Source of the DNA: Streptomyces sp. NRRL B-1347
GTDB lineage: Bacteria > Actinomycetota > Actinomycetes > Streptomycetales > Streptomycetaceae
Length of the DNA stretch: 64,000 nucleotides
Direction: 5' to 3'
Assembly: GCF_000720325.1 (NCBI RefSeq)
Contig: NZ_JOJM01000013.1
Span: forward strand, 120,022-184,021
The notes under the pieces were generated by a model. The model was not told where the DNA came from. It searched no databases and was given only the letters and a program-made list of their open reading frames with translations. Made by a program: the position numbers and the translations under genes. The first letter of the stretch is position 1. Each line of letters begins with the position of its first letter. Shown piece after piece: positions 51,472-60,451 of the stretch.

Positions 51472-52890
51472 ATGAGCAGCGACCGTTCCGAAGGCCTCGC
51501 GGAGACCGTCCGCGCGCTCAGCGCGGGCGAGGTGTCCGCGCGCGAGCTCGCCGAGCGGACGCTCACCCGGATCCTGGCGACACAGCCCACGCTCAACGCC
51601 TTCCGCGTGGTGCGCGCCGAGGCCGCGCTCGCCGAAGCGGACGCCGCCGACCGGCAGTTGGCGGCGGGCGTGCGCGCCCCGCTGCTCGGGGTGCCGATCG
51701 CGGTGAAGGACGACACGGACGTGGCGGGCGAGCCGACGGCGTTCGGCTGCCCCGGCGACTTCCCGCCCAAGGCCCGGGACGCGGAGGCGGTGCGCAGGCT
51801 GCAGGCGGCGGGCGCGGTCGTCGTCGGCAAGACCAACACGTGCGAGCTGGGGCAGTGGCCGTTCACTGAGGGGCCCGCCTTCGGCGACACCCGCAATCCG
51901 TGGAACACAGGACACACGCCGGGCGGTTCGTCGGGCGGCTCCGCGGCGGCGGTCGCGGCGGGCCTGGTGCCGGTGGCGCTCGGCTCGGACGGGGCTGGCT
52001 CGGTGCGGATCCCGGCCGCGTGGACGCATCTCGTGGGGATCAAGCCGCAGCGCGGGCGCATCTCGACGTGGCCGTGGCCGGAGGCGTTCAACGGCATCAC
52101 CGTCAACGGCCCGCTCGCGCGCACCGTGGCCGACGCCGCGCTGCTCCTGGACGCGGCGAGCGGCAACCACCAAGACGACCCGCACCAGCCGTCCGTGATC
52201 CGCGCCGCCGACGCCGCGCGGCGTGAGCCGGGCAGGCTGCGCGTGGCGCTCTCCCTGCGCACGCCGTTCACGGCCACGCCCAAGCGGCTGCACCCGCTCG
52301 TGCGGGCCAAGGTCGTGGACCTGGCCGACCGTCTGGCGGCGCTCGGGCACGACGTGGAGGAGGCGAACCCGCGCTACGGCCAGATCGGTCTTGCCTTCGT
52401 GCCCCGGGCCACGGCGGGCGTCGCCGACTGGGTGCGCGAGGTGCCCGACCCCGACCTGCTCGACCCGCGCACCAAGGAGGCCGCGCGCCTGGGGCGGCTG
52501 CTCGGCGGCGCGCCGCTGCGGCTCTCCCGGCGGGCCGAGGTGACCCTGCAGCGCCGGGTGGGCGCCGTCTTCGACACGTACGACGTGGTCCTCGCGCCCA
52601 CGACGGCCACCCCGCCGCCGCCCGTCGGGGCCCTCGCCAAGCTCAGCAGCTGGCGCACGGACCAGGCGATGATCGCGGCGTGCCCGTACGCGTGGCCGTG
52701 GAACGTGCTCGGCTGGCCGGGGGTGAACGTCCCCGCGGGCCGGGTCGCGGGCGGTCTGCCGGTGGGCGCCCAGCTCCTCGGCCCGGCGGGCAGCGAGCCG
52801 CTGCTCATCTCCCTGGCGGCCCAGCTGGAGGCCGACCGGCGCTGGCACGAGTCCTGGCCGGAGCCGGCCGACACGCGGGCGGCCCCCTGA
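51472..52890 (+). CDS. Amidase of the amidase-signature family
   Basis: A 472-residue amidase. The catalytic Ser-cisSer-Lys triad is identifiable: Lys in VPIAVKDDTD, the Gly/Ser-rich loop TPGGSSGGSAAAVAAGL, and the nucleophile Ser downstream (SDGAGSVRIPAAW). It hydrolyses carboxamides to acids and ammonia; substrates range from fatty amides to peptide amides. The N-terminus is standard for the family, so the length is normal. ATG 51472 is preceded by GGTGCCCC; the ribosome site is weak. It is divergent from the LacI regulator gene. Confidence 0.9.
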   Translation: MSSDRSEGLAETVRALSAGEVSARELAERTLTRILATQPTLNAFRVVRAEAALAEADAADRQLAAGVRAPLLGVPIAVKDDTDVAGEPTAFGCPGDFPPKARDAEAVRRLQAAGAVVVGKTNTCELGQWPFTEGPAFGDTRNPWNTGHTPGGSSGGSAAAVAAGLVPVALGSDGAGSVRIPAAWTHLVGIKPQRGRISTWPWPEAFNGITVNGPLARTVADAALLLDAASGNHQDDPHQPSVIRAADAARREPGRLRVALSLRTPFTATPKRLHPLVRAKVVDLADRLAALGHDVEEANPRYGQIGLAFVPRATAGVADWVREVPDPDLLDPRTKEAARLGRLLGGAPLRLSRRAEVTLQRRVGAVFDTYDVVLAPTTATPPPPVGALAKLSSWRTDQAMIAACPYAWPWNVLGWPGVNVPAGRVAGGLPVGAQLLGPAGSEPLLISLAAQLEADRRWHESWPEPADTRAAP

Positions 52891-53000
52891 GCGAGCCGCG
52901 CCGCCGGGGGCGGATCCGGCGCGGCCGGGGCGCGCGGAAGCCAGGGGCGGTGTCCGAAAATGCCGTGCGCCCCGCGAAGGCGCCGTCTACCGTCTGAGCC

Positions 53001-53318
53001 GTGCAGCTCTACGAGATCCACATCCACGGTTTCGCCGACACGGAAGCGGCGCTCGCGCTCCAGGAACCCCTCGCCCGTCTGCTGTGTCCGGTCGAGGACC
53101 ACGACGGGCCCTGTGAGGTGCCCTGGGGCTTCACCGTGGGGGACGGCTCTCTGGTGCTCGGCATCTACGCGAGCGCCGCGAAGGCGGCGGAGGTGACGGA
53201 CCGCGTGCGGTCGTTCGTGGGCGGCGCGCACCGGGCCGTCCTGGGCGGGCCGACCAGCGACGTCTTCGACGAGCTCGTGGCGCAGTACCGCGTCGAGCAC
53301 CCCGCCGTCGGCGACTGA
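53001..53318 (+). CDS. Protein of unknown function
   Basis: A 105-residue protein starting with GTG at 53001 (MQLYEIHIHGFADTEAALALQEPLARLLCPVEDHDGP). It has an alternating alpha/beta pattern, with DGSLVLGIYASAAKAAEVTDRV near the middle. A TACCGT hexamer lies about 9 bases before the start, so it may be leaderless. No family is recognised; it might be a ferredoxin-like fold. It lies 251 bases before the ergothioneine operon but has its own terminator-like hairpin after it. Confidence 0.5.
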   Translation: MQLYEIHIHGFADTEAALALQEPLARLLCPVEDHDGPCEVPWGFTVGDGSLVLGIYASAAKAAEVTDRVRSFVGGAHRAVLGGPTSDVFDELVAQYRVEHPAVGD

Positions 53319-53343
53319 CCGGCGCGGCTCCCCCAGGGGGCGG

Positions 53344-53381
53344 GCGTGCCGTTTCGGCCATCCCGTGCGGGAACGGCACGC
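53344..53381. terminator. Inverted repeat downstream of the unknown gene
   Basis: Arms of 10 bases (53344-53353, 53372-53381) with an 18-base loop, 25 bases after the stop of the small gene; a moderate terminator candidate. Confidence 0.4.
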
Positions 53382-53523
53382 GCGTGGTCTATTGGAAGGA
53401 ATGCCCCGTGTGGTGCGCGAACCGACGGCGCGGCGCGGCCGTCGTTCACCGCGACGGCACCTTCCGGCCACCCGGGGCCGTCTTGTGCGAAATAGCTTCA
53501 AGGTCTTGGGTGTTACGAGCGCT

Positions 53524-53544
53524 GCCCGGACGCGACGTCCGGGC
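53524..53544 (+). promoter_or_regulatory. Hairpin just upstream of the egtA ribosome site
   Basis: GCCCGGACG (53524-53532), a three-base loop and its complement (53536-53544) form a stable 9-bp hairpin, ending 10 bases before the AGGAGG ribosome site of egtA. It could be a transcription attenuator or affect egtA initiation. Confidence 0.4.
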
Positions 53545-53569
53545 CGCCCGGAACAGGAGGACCCCCGAC

Positions 53570-54904
53570 ATGCCAGAGGGAGACTGTACGAACCGTCGCG
53601 CGCGTCCTCGGGACGCCGTGACCGAAGCGGAGGTCGAGGCCCTGGTGCGCGGCATCTGCTTCAAGAACGGACCGCCCGCCGCCGTCGGTGTCGAGCTGGA
53701 ATGGCTCGTCCACGACCGGCGCTCCCCGCGCCTTCCCGTCACGTCCGCCCGCGTACAGGCCGCCCGCGCGGCGCTGCGGACCGAATCACTGCACTCGGCG
53801 GTCACCGTGGAACCCGGCGGTCAGCTGGAGCTCAGCTCGCTGCCCGCCGCCTCGCTGATGGAGTGCGTATCGGCCGTGACGGCCGATCTCACCGTCGTCC
53901 GCGACACGCTCCGTCCCCTGGACCTCACCCTCACCGGCCTCGGCGCCGATCCGTGGCGCGCCCCGACGCGGCTGCTGCGGGAGCCGCGCTACGACGCCAT
54001 GGAGTCCTGGCTCGACCGCGCGGGTGAGGCGGGCCGCCGCATGATGTGCTCCACGGCGTCCGTGCAGATCTGCCTGGACGCCGGGTACGCGGAGCCGGGG
54101 CCGCTCGGCTTCGCCCGGCGCTGGCGGCTCGCGCATCTGCTCGGCCCGGTCCTGGTGGCGGCGTTCGCCAACTCGCCGGTGCAGGACGGCCGCGCCACGG
54201 GCTGGCGGTCCACGCGGCAGGCCGTGTGGGCGGGCATCGACCCGGGCAGATCGGGCGCGCCCGCGCTCGACGAGGAGCCGCGGGCGGCCTGGGCCCGGCA
54301 CGCCCTGGACGCGCCGGTGATGTGCGTACGCGCCACGGATACGGAGAGCACCGGGGCCGCGGACGGGGTGCCGTGGCTGGTCCCCCAGGGCCTGAGCTTC
54401 CGCTCCTGGGTGCGTTCGGGACTGCCACGGCCGCCCACCCGCGGGGACCTCGACTACCACCTCACCACGCTGTTCCCGCCGGTCAGACCGCGCGGGCACC
54501 TGGAGCTGCGCATGGTCGACGCGCAGCCGGGCGCGGACGGCTGGGTGGTGCCGCTCGCCGTGACCATGGCGCTCTTCGACGACGCGCAGGCCGCCGAGAC
54601 GGCGTACCGCACGGTCAAGCCGCTGGCCGAGCGGGCCGGGGCGACGCCCGCGCCGCACAGCCCGCTGTGGCTGGACGCGGCGCGCCACGGCCTCGCGGAC
54701 CCGGAGCTGCGCGAGGCGGCGACGGCCTGCTTCGCCACGGCCCTGGACGCGCTGCCCCGGCTCGGGGCGGCGCCCGCGGTCGTCGCCGCAGTCGCGGCGC
54801 ACGCCGATCGGTACGTCGCCCGCGGCCGCTGCCCCGCGGACGACCTCCTCGACGAACTCGACGCACAAGGGGCGCTCGCCCCCGGGAAGGACGTACCGCG
54901 ATGA
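53570..54904 (+). CDS. egtA: Ergothioneine biosynthesis glutamate-cysteine ligase EgtA
   Basis: A 444-residue glutamate-cysteine ligase of the actinobacterial EgtA branch. The N-terminal ATP-binding region has VGVELEWLVHDRR and TVEPGGQLELSSLPA, a characteristic glutamate-binding block of the GshA-like family; further on are MMCSTASVQICLDAG and HLELRMVDAQP. It makes gamma-glutamylcysteine, the sulfur donor for EgtB. CAGGAGGAC precedes ATG 53570 (about eight bases), preferred over earlier in-frame codons. Its stop overlaps egtB (ATGA), and the whole egtABCD operon is coupled. Function follows from the four-gene context, which matches the known pathway. Confidence 0.9.
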   Translation: MPEGDCTNRRARPRDAVTEAEVEALVRGICFKNGPPAAVGVELEWLVHDRRSPRLPVTSARVQAARAALRTESLHSAVTVEPGGQLELSSLPAASLMECVSAVTADLTVVRDTLRPLDLTLTGLGADPWRAPTRLLREPRYDAMESWLDRAGEAGRRMMCSTASVQICLDAGYAEPGPLGFARRWRLAHLLGPVLVAAFANSPVQDGRATGWRSTRQAVWAGIDPGRSGAPALDEEPRAAWARHALDAPVMCVRATDTESTGAADGVPWLVPQGLSFRSWVRSGLPRPPTRGDLDYHLTTLFPPVRPRGHLELRMVDAQPGADGWVVPLAVTMALFDDAQAAETAYRTVKPLAERAGATPAPHSPLWLDAARHGLADPELREAATACFATALDALPRLGAAPAVVAAVAAHADRYVARGRCPADDLLDELDAQGALAPGKDVPR

Positions 54905-56319
54905 CCGGTTCCACGACCGGAGCCCCGCACGAGGTGCCCGTCGGGCCCGAGGAGCTGCGGCAGCGCGCGCTCACCGCGCTCCGCGCCGCGCGCGAGCGCA
55001 CCGCCCTGCTCACCTCCTGCGTCGAGGACGGCGAACTGACCGCCCAGCACTCGCCGTTGATGTCGCCGCTGGTGTGGGACCTCGCCCACATAGGCAACCA
55101 GGAGGAGCAGTGGCTGCTGCGCGCGGTCGGCGGCCGCGACGCGCTGCGGCCCGAGATCGACTCCCTGTACGACGCCTTCGAGCATCCGCGCGCCGCCCGT
55201 CCCTCGCTGCCGCTGCTCGCGCCCGCCGAGGCCCGCCGCTACGCCGCCGACGTGCGCGGCCGGGCGCTCGACGTCCTGGAGAGCACGCCGTTCACGGAAG
55301 GCACCCCGTTCGAGCGGGGCGCGCCGCTCGTGGAGGGCACCGCGCAGGCGGTCCGCGGGCTCACCGACGCGGGCTTCGCCTTCGGCATGATCGCGCAGCA
55401 CGAGCAGCAGCACGACGAGACCATGCTGATCACCCATCAGCTGCGCGCGGGCGCCCCGGCGCTCACCGCCCCCGATCCGGAGCCCGCTCCGGCCTTCGGC
55501 GGCCCGGACGAAGTCCTCGTGCCCGGCGGCACGTTCACCATGGGCACGTCCACCGAGCCGTGGGCGCTCGACAACGAACGCCCCGCCCACCGGCGGCTCG
55601 TGCCGCCCTTCTTCCTCGACACCACGCCGGTGACGAACGCCGCGTACCAGCGGTTCATCGACGACGGCGGGTACGACGAGCCGCGCTGGTGGCACGAGCG
55701 CGGCTGGGAGACGGTCCGCAGGAACGGGCTCACGGCGCCGCTGTTCTGGCGCCGCGAGGGCGGCCAGTGGCTGCGGCGGCGCTTCGGCCACGTCGAGCCG
55801 GTGCCCGCCGACGAGCCGGTGGTGCACGTCAGCTGGTACGAGGCGGACGCGTACGCGCGCTGGGCGGGGCGGCGCCTGCCCACCGAGGCCGAGTGGGAGA
55901 AGGCCGCGCGCCACAAGCCCGCCGAGGACCGCTCGACGCGCTACCCGTGGGGGGACGAGGACCCGACTCCCCGGCACGCGAACCTGGGCCAGCGCCATCT
56001 GCGCCCGGCACCCGCGGGCAGCTATCCGGGGGGCGAGTCGCCGCTCGGCGTACGGCAGTTGATGGGCGACGTGTGGGAGTGGACGGCGAGCGACTTCCTG
56101 CCCTATCCGGGGTTCGTCGCCTTCCCCTACCGGGAGTACTCGGAGGTGTTCTTCGGCGGCGACTACAAGGTCCTGCGCGGCGGGGCCTTCTCCGTGGACG
56201 CCGTGGCCTGCCGGGGCACCTTCCGCAACTGGGACCACCCGGTGCGGCGGCAGATCTTCTCCGGCTTCCGCACGGCCCGCGACGCCACGGCCGCCGAGCT
56301 GGCCGCGGAGCTCGGCTGA
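54901..56319 (+). CDS. egtB: Ergothioneine biosynthesis sulfoxide synthase EgtB
   Basis: A 472-residue non-haem iron sulfoxide synthase. The N-terminal DinB-like domain carries the metal ligands: His in LVWDLAHIGNQEEQW and His-x3-His in AQHEQQHDETM. The C-terminal FGE-sulfatase-like domain is clear, with VPGGTFTMGTSTEPWALDNERPAH, GRRLPTEAEWEKAARH and LMGDVWEWTASDF. With O2 it joins hercynine to gamma-glutamylcysteine as a sulfoxide. ATG 54901 overlaps egtA. The stop overlaps egtC by one base (TGATG). Family length is normal and all expected blocks are present. Confidence 0.95.
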   Translation: MTGSTTGAPHEVPVGPEELRQRALTALRAARERTALLTSCVEDGELTAQHSPLMSPLVWDLAHIGNQEEQWLLRAVGGRDALRPEIDSLYDAFEHPRAARPSLPLLAPAEARRYAADVRGRALDVLESTPFTEGTPFERGAPLVEGTAQAVRGLTDAGFAFGMIAQHEQQHDETMLITHQLRAGAPALTAPDPEPAPAFGGPDEVLVPGGTFTMGTSTEPWALDNERPAHRRLVPPFFLDTTPVTNAAYQRFIDDGGYDEPRWWHERGWETVRRNGLTAPLFWRREGGQWLRRRFGHVEPVPADEPVVHVSWYEADAYARWAGRRLPTEAEWEKAARHKPAEDRSTRYPWGDEDPTPRHANLGQRHLRPAPAGSYPGGESPLGVRQLMGDVWEWTASDFLPYPGFVAFPYREYSEVFFGGDYKVLRGGAFSVDAVACRGTFRNWDHPVRRQIFSGFRTARDATAAELAAELG

Positions 56320-57074
56320 TGTGCCGTCACCTCGCCTACGTGGGCGCGCCCACGCCCCTGGGCGCGCTGCTCGTGGCGCCCGGGCACAGCCTCTTCCGGC
56401 AGTCGTGGGCGCCCCGGCACCAGCGGCACGGCACGGTCAACGCCGACGGCTTCGGCGTGGGCTGGTACGCCGACGGCGACCCGGTGCCCGCGCGCTACCG
56501 GCGGGCCGGGCCGATCTGGGGCGACCAGTCGTTCGCGGACCTCGCGCGCGTGGTGCGCTCGGGGGCGCTGCTCGCCGCCGTGCGCGATGCCACCGTGGCG
56601 GGCGCGGACGGGGAGGCAGCGGCGGCACCGTTCGCCGCGGACCGCTGGCTGTTCAGCCACAACGGCGCGGTGTCCGGCTGGCCCGGCTCGCTCGCCCCGC
56701 TCGCCGCGGGCCTGCCGCCCGCCGAACTGCTGTCCCTGGAGGCGCGCTGCGACTCGGCGCTCGTCTGGGCACTCGTCCAGGCCCGTCTGCGGCGCGGCGA
56801 GCCGCTGCCGCAGGCGCTCGCGGACACGGTCGTGGAGGTCGCGGACGCGGCCCCGGGATCGCGCCTGAACCTGCTGCTCACCGACGGCACGACGATCGCC
56901 GCGACGGCCTGGGGCGACACCCTCTGGTACCTGGCCGTGCCGGGGCGCGGCACCGTCGCCGCGTCCGAGCCGTACGACGAAGACCCGCGCTGGCGGGAGG
57001 TCCCCGACCACACGCTGCTCCACGCGAGCCGCACCGACGTCCTTCTCACCCCGCTCAAGGAGCCACCTGCGTGA
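56319..57074 (+). CDS. egtC: Ergothioneine biosynthesis amidohydrolase EgtC
   Basis: A 251-residue Ntn-type glutamine-amidotransferase-like amidohydrolase. After Met removal the N-terminal nucleophile is Cys2 (MCRHLAYVG). Typical features are GVGWYADGDPVP, RWLFSHNGAVSGW and SRLNLLLTDG. It removes the glutamyl group from the EgtB product to leave the cysteinyl sulfoxide. The ATG is shared with the egtB stop (TGATG), and its stop overlaps egtD (GTGA). Assignment is supported by motifs and operon. Confidence 0.92.
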   Translation: MCRHLAYVGAPTPLGALLVAPGHSLFRQSWAPRHQRHGTVNADGFGVGWYADGDPVPARYRRAGPIWGDQSFADLARVVRSGALLAAVRDATVAGADGEAAAAPFAADRWLFSHNGAVSGWPGSLAPLAAGLPPAELLSLEARCDSALVWALVQARLRRGEPLPQALADTVVEVADAAPGSRLNLLLTDGTTIAATAWGDTLWYLAVPGRGTVAASEPYDEDPRWREVPDHTLLHASRTDVLLTPLKEPPA

Positions 57075-58033
57075 GCCCGTTCCTGCTGACCCGCACCCTG
57101 CCCGAGGACGCCACCGGCGCGGCCCTGCGCGCCGACGTCCTGCACGGCCTGACCCGCACACCGAAGACGCTCCCGCCCAAGTGGTTCTACGACGCCCGCG
57201 GCAGCGTCCTGTTCGACGAGATCACCACCCTGCCCGAGTACTACCCGACGCGTGCCGAGCGCGAGATCCTCGTCGCCAGGTCGGCGCGGATCGCCGAGGT
57301 CACCGGCGCGCGCACGCTGATAGAGCTCGGCTCGGGGTCCTCCGACAAGACCCGGCACCTCATCGACGCGCTGACGGACCTGGACACCTACGTGCCCGTC
57401 GACGTCAGCGAGTCCGCGCTCACCGGCGCGGCGAACACGCTGCTCGCGGAGCGGCCGTCGCTGAGCGTACACGCGCTCGTCGCCGACTTCACCCAGGGCC
57501 TGGCCCTGCCCGGCACGCCGGGGCCGCGCCTGGTGGCGTTCCTCGGCGGCACCGTCGGCAATCTGCTGCCCGCCGAGCGCGCCGCGTTCCTCGCCTCGGT
57601 GCGCGGCCTGCTCTCCCCCGGCGACTCGCTGCTCCTCGGCACCGACCTGGTCAAGGACGAGTCGGTCCTGGTGTCCGCGTACGACGACGGGGCGGGGGTG
57701 ACCGCCGCGTTCAACAAGAACGTCCTGCACGTCGTGAACCGCGAGCTGGGCGCGGACTTCGACCCCGAGGCGTTCAACCACGTGGCGGTCTGGGACCGCG
57801 ACCGGGAGTGGATCGAGATGCGGCTGCGGTCCCGGCTCACGCAGACCGTGAAGATCCCCGCCCTGGACCTGGCGGTCGACTTCGAGCGGGGCGAGGACCT
57901 GCGCACCGAGGTCTCCGCGAAGTTCCGCGAGGACGGCGTGCGGTCCGAACTGGCGTCGGCGGGCCTGAAGCTGACGCACTGGTGGACGGACGAGCGCGGG
58001 CGCTTCGCGCTGTCCCTGAGCACGGCGTCCTGA
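57071..58033 (+). CDS. egtD: Ergothioneine biosynthesis histidine N-methyltransferase EgtD
   Basis: A 320-residue SAM-dependent methyltransferase that makes hercynine (trimethylhistidine). The EgtD-specific N-terminus PKTLPPKWFYDARGSVLFDEITTLPEYYPTRAE is present, the SAM-binding loop is LIELGSGSSDKTRHLI, and later FLGGTVGNL and FNKNVLHVVNRELGADFDPEAFNHVAVWD (histidine-binding region) follow. The GTG start at 57071 overlaps egtC's stop. It is the last gene of egtABCD; no egtE C-S lyase gene follows, so the lyase must be encoded elsewhere. A 15-bp palindromic terminator follows. Confidence 0.95.
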   Translation: MSPFLLTRTLPEDATGAALRADVLHGLTRTPKTLPPKWFYDARGSVLFDEITTLPEYYPTRAEREILVARSARIAEVTGARTLIELGSGSSDKTRHLIDALTDLDTYVPVDVSESALTGAANTLLAERPSLSVHALVADFTQGLALPGTPGPRLVAFLGGTVGNLLPAERAAFLASVRGLLSPGDSLLLGTDLVKDESVLVSAYDDGAGVTAAFNKNVLHVVNRELGADFDPEAFNHVAVWDRDREWIEMRLRSRLTQTVKIPALDLAVDFERGEDLRTEVSAKFREDGVRSELASAGLKLTHWWTDERGRFALSLSTAS

Positions 58034-58040
58034 GGCGCGG

Positions 58041-58085
58041 CCGGTCCCGGGGCCCGGCGCCGTCGGCGGCGGGCCCCGGGACCGG
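58041..58085. terminator. Bidirectional terminator after egtD
   Basis: Perfect 15-bp arms (58041-58055, 58071-58085) with a 15-base loop between egtD and the convergent solute-binding protein gene. Confidence 0.75.
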
Positions 58086-58087
58086 AC

Positions 58088-59368
58088 TCAGCGCGCGTGG
58101 TCGTCCAGCGTCTCGGTGATCCGGCCGGAGGCCGCCTTGGCCTCGGCGGCCGCGTCGCCGCCGGCGAGGACCTTCGACATGTACGCCTTGATCGGGTTGT
58201 CGGCCTCGACCAGGGCCCAGCGCGGCGAGTTGGGCGTGGCCCGGCCGCGCGCGGCCCCGGCCGCCATCGCGGCCACCCCGGCGTCGCCCGACACGGTGGA
58301 GGCGAGCTTCGCCTTGTTCGGCACGTAGTCCATCGTGCGGGCCAGGTCCTTCTGCCACTTCTCGCCCGCGAGCGCCTTGACGACCTCGACGGCCGCCTTG
58401 CGCTCCTTCGTGCCCTCGCGCACGACGAGGTCGGAGCCGCCGGTGAAGACCGCGCCGGGCTTGCCCGCGGTCTTGCCCGGGATCGGGAAGTAGCCGATCT
58501 TCCCCTTCAGACCGGGGTTCTTCGCCTCGATGGCGCGGGCGCTGCCGGGCACCGCGATGATCTGCGCGACGTCGCCCTTGGCGAACACCCCGGCCTGCGG
58601 CGGGTGTTCCTCGTCCGCGTTCTGCGGACCGTCGCCGAGCGCCTGGAGCTGCTTGTAGAACTCCATGCCGCGCAGCGCGGCCGGGGAGTGCAGGCCGCCC
58701 TTCCAGCCGCCGCCCTTCTCCTTGGCGAGGTCGCCGCCCTCGTCCCAGATGAACCCGGACAGCGTGTACCAGTCCTGTCCCGCGAGGTAGATCCCCTGGT
58801 TGGCGCCGTTGTCGAGGCGCGCCGTGGCGTCCAGCCACTGCTGCCGGGTCTTGGGCGGCTGCTTGATCCCGGCCTGGGCGAACAGGTCCTTGTTGTAGAG
58901 GACGACGCGGTTGGCGGCGTACCACGGCACGCCGTACTGGGCGCCCCGGTAGCGCCCGGGCTCGCCCAGGCCGGGCAGCCAGTCCTCCATGCCGAGGTCG
59001 CGCGCGGACTCCAGGGTGAGGTCCTCCAGGCCGCCCGCGTCGACGTACTGGGCGACCTGGGTGTTGCCGACCTCGATGACGTCGGGCCCGTCGTCCTTCT
59101 TGAGGGCCTTCTGCACCTTGGGGCCGATCCCCGTCCACTCCTGGACGCGGATGTCCAGGTCGATGTCGTCGTGCTCCTTCTCGAAGCCGTCGGTGAACCG
59201 CTTGACGAACGCGTCCGACGCGCTGCCCCGCATCATCCAGACCGTGACGGTGCTCTTGTCGTCGTCACCGCCGGGCAGGAGGCCGCAGCCGGGCAGCAGG
59301 GCGGTGGCGGCGAAGGTCAGGGCGAGGGACAGCGAGATGCGTCTGTGGCGCGCGTTCACGTCGGTCAC
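58088..59368 (-). CDS. ABC-type sugar-binding lipoprotein, orphan
   Basis: A 426-residue extracellular solute-binding lipoprotein of family 1 (sugar type). Its signal has a lipobox with Cys near residue 28 (ATALLPGCG). Core motifs include TVTVWMMRG, GPDVIEVGNTQVAQYVDAGGLEDLT, GVPWYAANRVVLYNKDLFAQAG and AQIIAVPGSARAI. It would bind an oligosaccharide for an ABC importer. No permease or ATPase gene is adjacent, so the importer lies elsewhere or this is an orphan that uses a shared ATPase. The start GTG 59368 has a weak ribosome site; GTG 59359 is an alternative. Confidence 0.85.
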   Translation of the reverse strand: MTDVNARHRRISLSLALTFAATALLPGCGLLPGGDDDKSTVTVWMMRGSASDAFVKRFTDGFEKEHDDIDLDIRVQEWTGIGPKVQKALKKDDGPDVIEVGNTQVAQYVDAGGLEDLTLESARDLGMEDWLPGLGEPGRYRGAQYGVPWYAANRVVLYNKDLFAQAGIKQPPKTRQQWLDATARLDNGANQGIYLAGQDWYTLSGFIWDEGGDLAKEKGGGWKGGLHSPAALRGMEFYKQLQALGDGPQNADEEHPPQAGVFAKGDVAQIIAVPGSARAIEAKNPGLKGKIGYFPIPGKTAGKPGAVFTGGSDLVVREGTKERKAAVEVVKALAGEKWQKDLARTMDYVPNKAKLASTVSGDAGVAAMAAGAARGRATPNSPRWALVEADNPIKAYMSKVLAGGDAAAEAKAASGRITETLDDHAR

Positions 59369-59614
59369 TTTCTGCGGTGGGACAGCACGGGGGGAGGGGC
59401 CCGACGTGGGGAAGAGCGGTGCTCGAACGGGTGTGTGGGAATTTTGGTACGGACCACAACTTCGGTCAAGGGGCGTGGGCGCATCGGTCTCTCACGGCAC
59501 CTCCATCGATCGATCACATCGGTCCCCCGCCGCACCGGCCGTCAACAGGCCCGTGCCGGCCCCCGGCACTACCGTGGAGTGCAGCCGCACCGCCGCGGAG
59601 AGGAGAAGGACCGC

Positions 59615-59830
59615 ATGTCCGAGCACACCTACCGGGTCACCGAGATCGTCGGCACCTCCCACGAAGGCGTCGACCAGGCCATCCGCAACGGCATCACCCG
59701 CGCCTCGCAGACGTTGCGCGGCCTGGACTGGTTCGAGGTCACGCAGGTGCGCGGCCACATCGAGGACGGGCAGATCAAGCACTTCCAGGTGGGCCTGAAG
59801 GTCGGCTTCCGCCTGGAGGACGCGGACTGA
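59615..59830 (+). CDS. Dodecin
   Basis: A 71-residue flavin-binding protein. The full-length pattern of dodecin is visible: TYRVTEIVGTSHEGVDQAIRNGITRASQTLRGLDWFEVTQVRGHIEDGQIKHFQVGLKVGF, with the Trp used for flavin stacking (DWFEV). It forms a 12-subunit hollow sphere storing riboflavin or FMN. GGAGAAGG lies eight bases before ATG 59615. Its neighbours do not suggest a special role. Confidence 0.9.
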   Translation: MSEHTYRVTEIVGTSHEGVDQAIRNGITRASQTLRGLDWFEVTQVRGHIEDGQIKHFQVGLKVGFRLEDAD

Positions 59831-59884
59831 CCGCAAGGGCCTCGTCCCGTACGTCCGCACGGCGCGGGCTCACACGGCGCGGGC

Positions 59885-60373
59885 TCAGGTGCGCCCCTCG
59901 CGCTCCTGTGCGTCCTTGAGCGCGGCCGACGCCCGCGCCCAGTTCGCCCGCACCACCGTGAACCCGGCCCGCTCCGCGTCGTCGCAGACCAGCGCGTCGT
60001 CGTCCACGAGCACGCGCACCTCGCGGTCGCGCGCGAGGCGCCGCAGGATCTCCAGCTTGGTGCGGCGCGCGGGCCTTCGGTCGTGGTCGCGCCGCATCCA
60101 GATCCGCCCCTCGGGCAGCCCCTGCGCGGCGAGCCACGCCACGGTGTCGGCGCGGCAGCGCTCCGGCCGCCCCGTGAGGTACACGACCTCGCACTCCCCC
60201 GCGCTCTCGCGCGCGAGCGCGACGCCCCGCGGCAGCGGCGGGTCGTGCGGCGCCGCCGCGAAGAACGCGTCCCAGTCGCGCGGCGCGCGCTCCAGGAACC
60301 GCTGGCGGTGCGCGGTGTCGGCGAGGGTGCCGTCGAGGTCGAACACGGCGAGCGGTCTGGTGTCGTCCGTCAC
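59885..60373 (-). CDS. HAD-superfamily phosphatase-like protein
   Basis: A 162-residue HAD hydrolase. Motif I is AVFDLDGTLADT (Asp nucleophile and general acid, two Asp), motif II is VVYLTGRPE, and the late VLVDDDALVCDDAERAGF with Asp pair is motif IV. The arrangement resembles the phosphatase half of polynucleotide kinase/phosphatase-type enzymes, small with a minimal cap. The substrate is not known. GTG 60373 is the likely start; a 19-residue N-terminal extension to ATG 60430 is possible. Confidence 0.75.
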   Translation of the reverse strand: MTDDTRPLAVFDLDGTLADTAHRQRFLERAPRDWDAFFAAAPHDPPLPRGVALARESAGECEVVYLTGRPERCRADTVAWLAAQGLPEGRIWMRRDHDRRPARRTKLEILRRLARDREVRVLVDDDALVCDDAERAGFTVVRANWARASAALKDAQEREGRT

Positions 60374-60451
60374 GTGAGCAGCGTACGGACCCGCCGAAGT
60401 GCGCGGCGACCCGGCGGGAGCGGGAATCATCGGCCGCGCCGAGCGTTGGAC

